NCBI RefSeq assembly: GCF_021440195.1
Contig: NZ_JAJTSZ010000003.1
Location: forward strand, 1-64,000
Direction: 5' to 3'
From: Dyadobacter sp. CY356
GTDB lineage: Bacteria; Bacteroidota; Bacteroidia; Cytophagales; Spirosomataceae
DNA length: 64,000 nucleotides
The translations under genes and the position numbers were made by a program. The notes under the pieces were generated by a model. The model was not told the origin of the DNA. It did not search any database and saw nothing but the letters and a program-made list of their open reading frames with translations. Shown piece after piece: positions 62,774 to 64,000 of this stretch. How positions within the stretch are numbered: the first letter of the stretch is position 1; every line of letters starts with the position of its first letter.

Positions 62774-63131
62774 GGTTCTGATAGATACTAACATTGCTCT
62801 TTATTTATTTAAAGGGGATAAAAATTTGGGTTCAATTTTGCAAGATGTTGAAACCTACGCATCTTTTATCAATGAACTTGAACTGTTAGGATTTAAAGGA
62901 ATTACTCTAAAAGAGGAAACCTGGGTTGAGTTATTTTTGGAGGAGTGTATTATTGTTGATATTAATGCCGGCATCAAAGAAATTACAAAACAGATCCGTC
63001 GTAATTATTCTTTAAAATTACCCGATGCAATTATTGCAGCCACCGCTATTTTCCTGGGTGTCCCACTTCTTTCAGCCGACAAACAATTTGGGCAGGTGTC
63101 TGGTTTGACATTTGTGCTTTACGAGCCTTGA
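62760..63131 (+). CDS. PIN-domain toxin (VapC-like)
   Basis: A 123-residue ribonuclease-type toxin. It has the first acidic motif VLIDTNIALYLFKGD, a middle ELELLGF and the late LKLPDAIIAATAIFLGVPLL-SADKQF, which carry the metal-binding acidic residues. VapC toxins cut tRNA or rRNA. I chose the ATG at 62760; a GTG at 62757 precedes it. It overlaps the antitoxin frame by 14 bp. Confidence 0.9.
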   Translation: MNGSRVLIDTNIALYLFKGDKNLGSILQDVETYASFINELELLGFKGITLKEETWVELFLEECIIVDINAGIKEITKQIRRNYSLKLPDAIIAATAIFLGVPLLSADKQFGQVSGLTFVLYEP

Positions 63132-63162
63132 TATCAAATAAAGAGATTACATTTAAGTCATT

Positions 63163-63738
63163 TCACTTCCCGAAAATCCTCCCATCCGTTATTTCTCCCC
63201 GATGCTCTTCCAGAAAATCACAAAATAATTTGATCTGAATTTCCTGGATTGAAAAATCAATTGTCTGGTCATAATTTTCCTGGTACACCTCCTGAAAATC
63301 AGTAATAACATAGCGTAATGTTCTGATTCCTTTGGATCGCAGCGCTGGTAAATAAAAGTTCTGGTGGCTATGCGCAAATCGACCAGGTTGATAATTATTG
63401 GTTGTCTTGATATCGACCGCCAATGTTTTTCCAATAACATCAACATAGCCATATAGCAAGACGTTATCAAGCTGATGTTCGCAATAAACCTGTGTCTTCA
63501 TCATCGGACGGGGAAGTAGTGCGCGAACTTTATCAAGAATTTCGGCGTCAAAAAATTCTTCATTAATACCTTTAATAACCGCTTCTTCAAAAGATGATCC
63601 TTTTGCCTGCGATTCTGTTTGCGGGATTGGTACGCGGTTGATCCGGTTCAGAAAATCAGCTTTTTCGATATAACCCTTTTGATATCGGTCATAAAGGTTA
63701 AGTAATGTAGGATAAAATTTATATTCAATTGAGGCCAA
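63163..63738 (-). CDS. PD-(D/E)XK nuclease-like protein
   Basis: A 191-residue protein with the order E (GSSFEEAVIKGINEE), then D-x(n)-D-x-K (LYGYVDVIGKTLAVDIKTT), the metal and catalytic pattern of PD-(D/E)XK nucleases (RecB/exonuclease type). The fold fits, but the substrate is unknown and no partner is visible. It ends 31 bp past the VapC-like gene's stop, in the convergent direction. Confidence 0.78.
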   Translation of the reverse strand: MASIEYKFYPTLLNLYDRYQKGYIEKADFLNRINRVPIPQTESQAKGSSFEEAVIKGINEEFFDAEILDKVRALLPRPMMKTQVYCEHQLDNVLLYGYVDVIGKTLAVDIKTTNNYQPGRFAHSHQNFYLPALRSKGIRTLRYVITDFQEVYQENYDQTIDFSIQEIQIKLFCDFLEEHRGEITDGRIFGK

Positions 63739-63788
63739 AGGGAGAAAGATTAAAAATTTATGATGAAATGTCTTAAAAAACTGACAAT

Positions 63789-64000
63789 TTAGCGTCGCCT
63801 TCTTTTTGCGTTACTGCTAAACTTATAGGTGACCGACAAGGCCAGAAAACTGAATTTATCATTTGGCGTTTTGCTGTAAGAATCTGCCTCTTCGGGATTG
63901 ATAAAACGCATACCTGAGGTAGCGTCAACTTTATCACTTCTCACAAAATAAAAGTGGTAATCAAAACCGAAAATCAATTTTTCAAACAATTTATAGTCAA
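63789..64000 (-). CDS. Outer-membrane protein, C-terminal part (runs off window)
   Basis: The frame is open to the window end, reading DYKLFEKLIFGFDYHFYFVR there. The C-terminus FLALSVTYKFSSNAKRRRR has a beta-barrel-like last strand plus a basic tail. The upstream part and start are outside the window. A DUF6089-like barrel is possible, but this is a guess. Confidence 0.7.
   Translation of the reverse strand, partial: DYKLFEKLIFGFDYHFYFVRSDKVDATSGMRFINPEEADSYSKTPNDKFSFLALSVTYKFSSNAKRRRR

Overview
The window comes from a member of the Bacteroidota, most likely order Cytophagales (Dyadobacter-like, by overall impression only). Evidence includes proteins with type IX secretion (T9SS) sorting tails, the gliding lipoprotein GldH, a menaquinone-type succinate dehydrogenase with a single membrane anchor, lysyl-tRNA synthetase with a C-terminal extension, TAnnTTTG-type promoters, and many genes without clear Shine-Dalgarno sites. 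Most of the window is ordinary chromosome.

Layout. 1-6.3 kb: two tandem, nearly identical genes for secreted ~965-aa T9SS type B proteins. 6.5-10.3 kb: sdhCAB operon with its own promoter and terminators. 10.4-17.3 kb: Skp/OmpH-like chaperone, a membrane protein, CutC, a DUF2795 protein, a polytopic membrane protein, an AlbA_2 protein, a DUF3127 protein with an SSB-like tail, and a PLP trans-sulfuration enzyme. 17.3-25.9 kb: VTT-domain protein, then sodium:solute symporter, DHDPS-family lyase/aldolase, ECF sigma factor and AraC regulator, followed by DoxX, an MFS transporter, small membrane and lipoprotein genes and a Crp/Fnr regulator. 26.2-31.9 kb: an accessory island with three evenly spaced Crp/Fnr-like palindromes, a duplicated DUF6252 lipoprotein gene and a large secreted hydrolase/lectin gene that is broken in three places. 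32.1-35.3 kb: alpha/beta hydrolase, RelE-type toxin-antitoxin pair, prfB with a programmed +1 frameshift, and a frameshifted four-helix-bundle (S23/Avd family) gene sitting inside arrays of TGAC motifs spaced about 10 bp apart.

35.3-45 kb: lpdA, a degenerate nucleotidyltransferase, a YdjC-type deacetylase, DUF4153 and DUF6268-like proteins, a 123-bp tandem repeat array, a PfkB/RfaE1-type kinase, a GNAT protein and ribBA. 45-51.4 kb: two more T9SS type B proteins, YbaB, a family 2 glycosyltransferase, PspC and a cold-shock protein. 51.4-64 kb: lysS, an AsmA-like protein, an orphan PhoB-type response regulator, a propeller protein divergent from an AI-2E exporter, gldH, a two-gene Fe-S/CCG redox module, tRNA-Phe, a VapBC-like pair, a PD-(D/E)XK-like protein and the end of an outer-membrane protein gene that runs out of the window.

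The best candidates for something not well described are the phased TGAC arrays around the four-helix-bundle gene, the 23-bp-spaced triple palindrome next to the Crp/Fnr gene, and the 123-bp hairpin-bearing tandem repeat. All were read by eye; no alignment or database search was possible.
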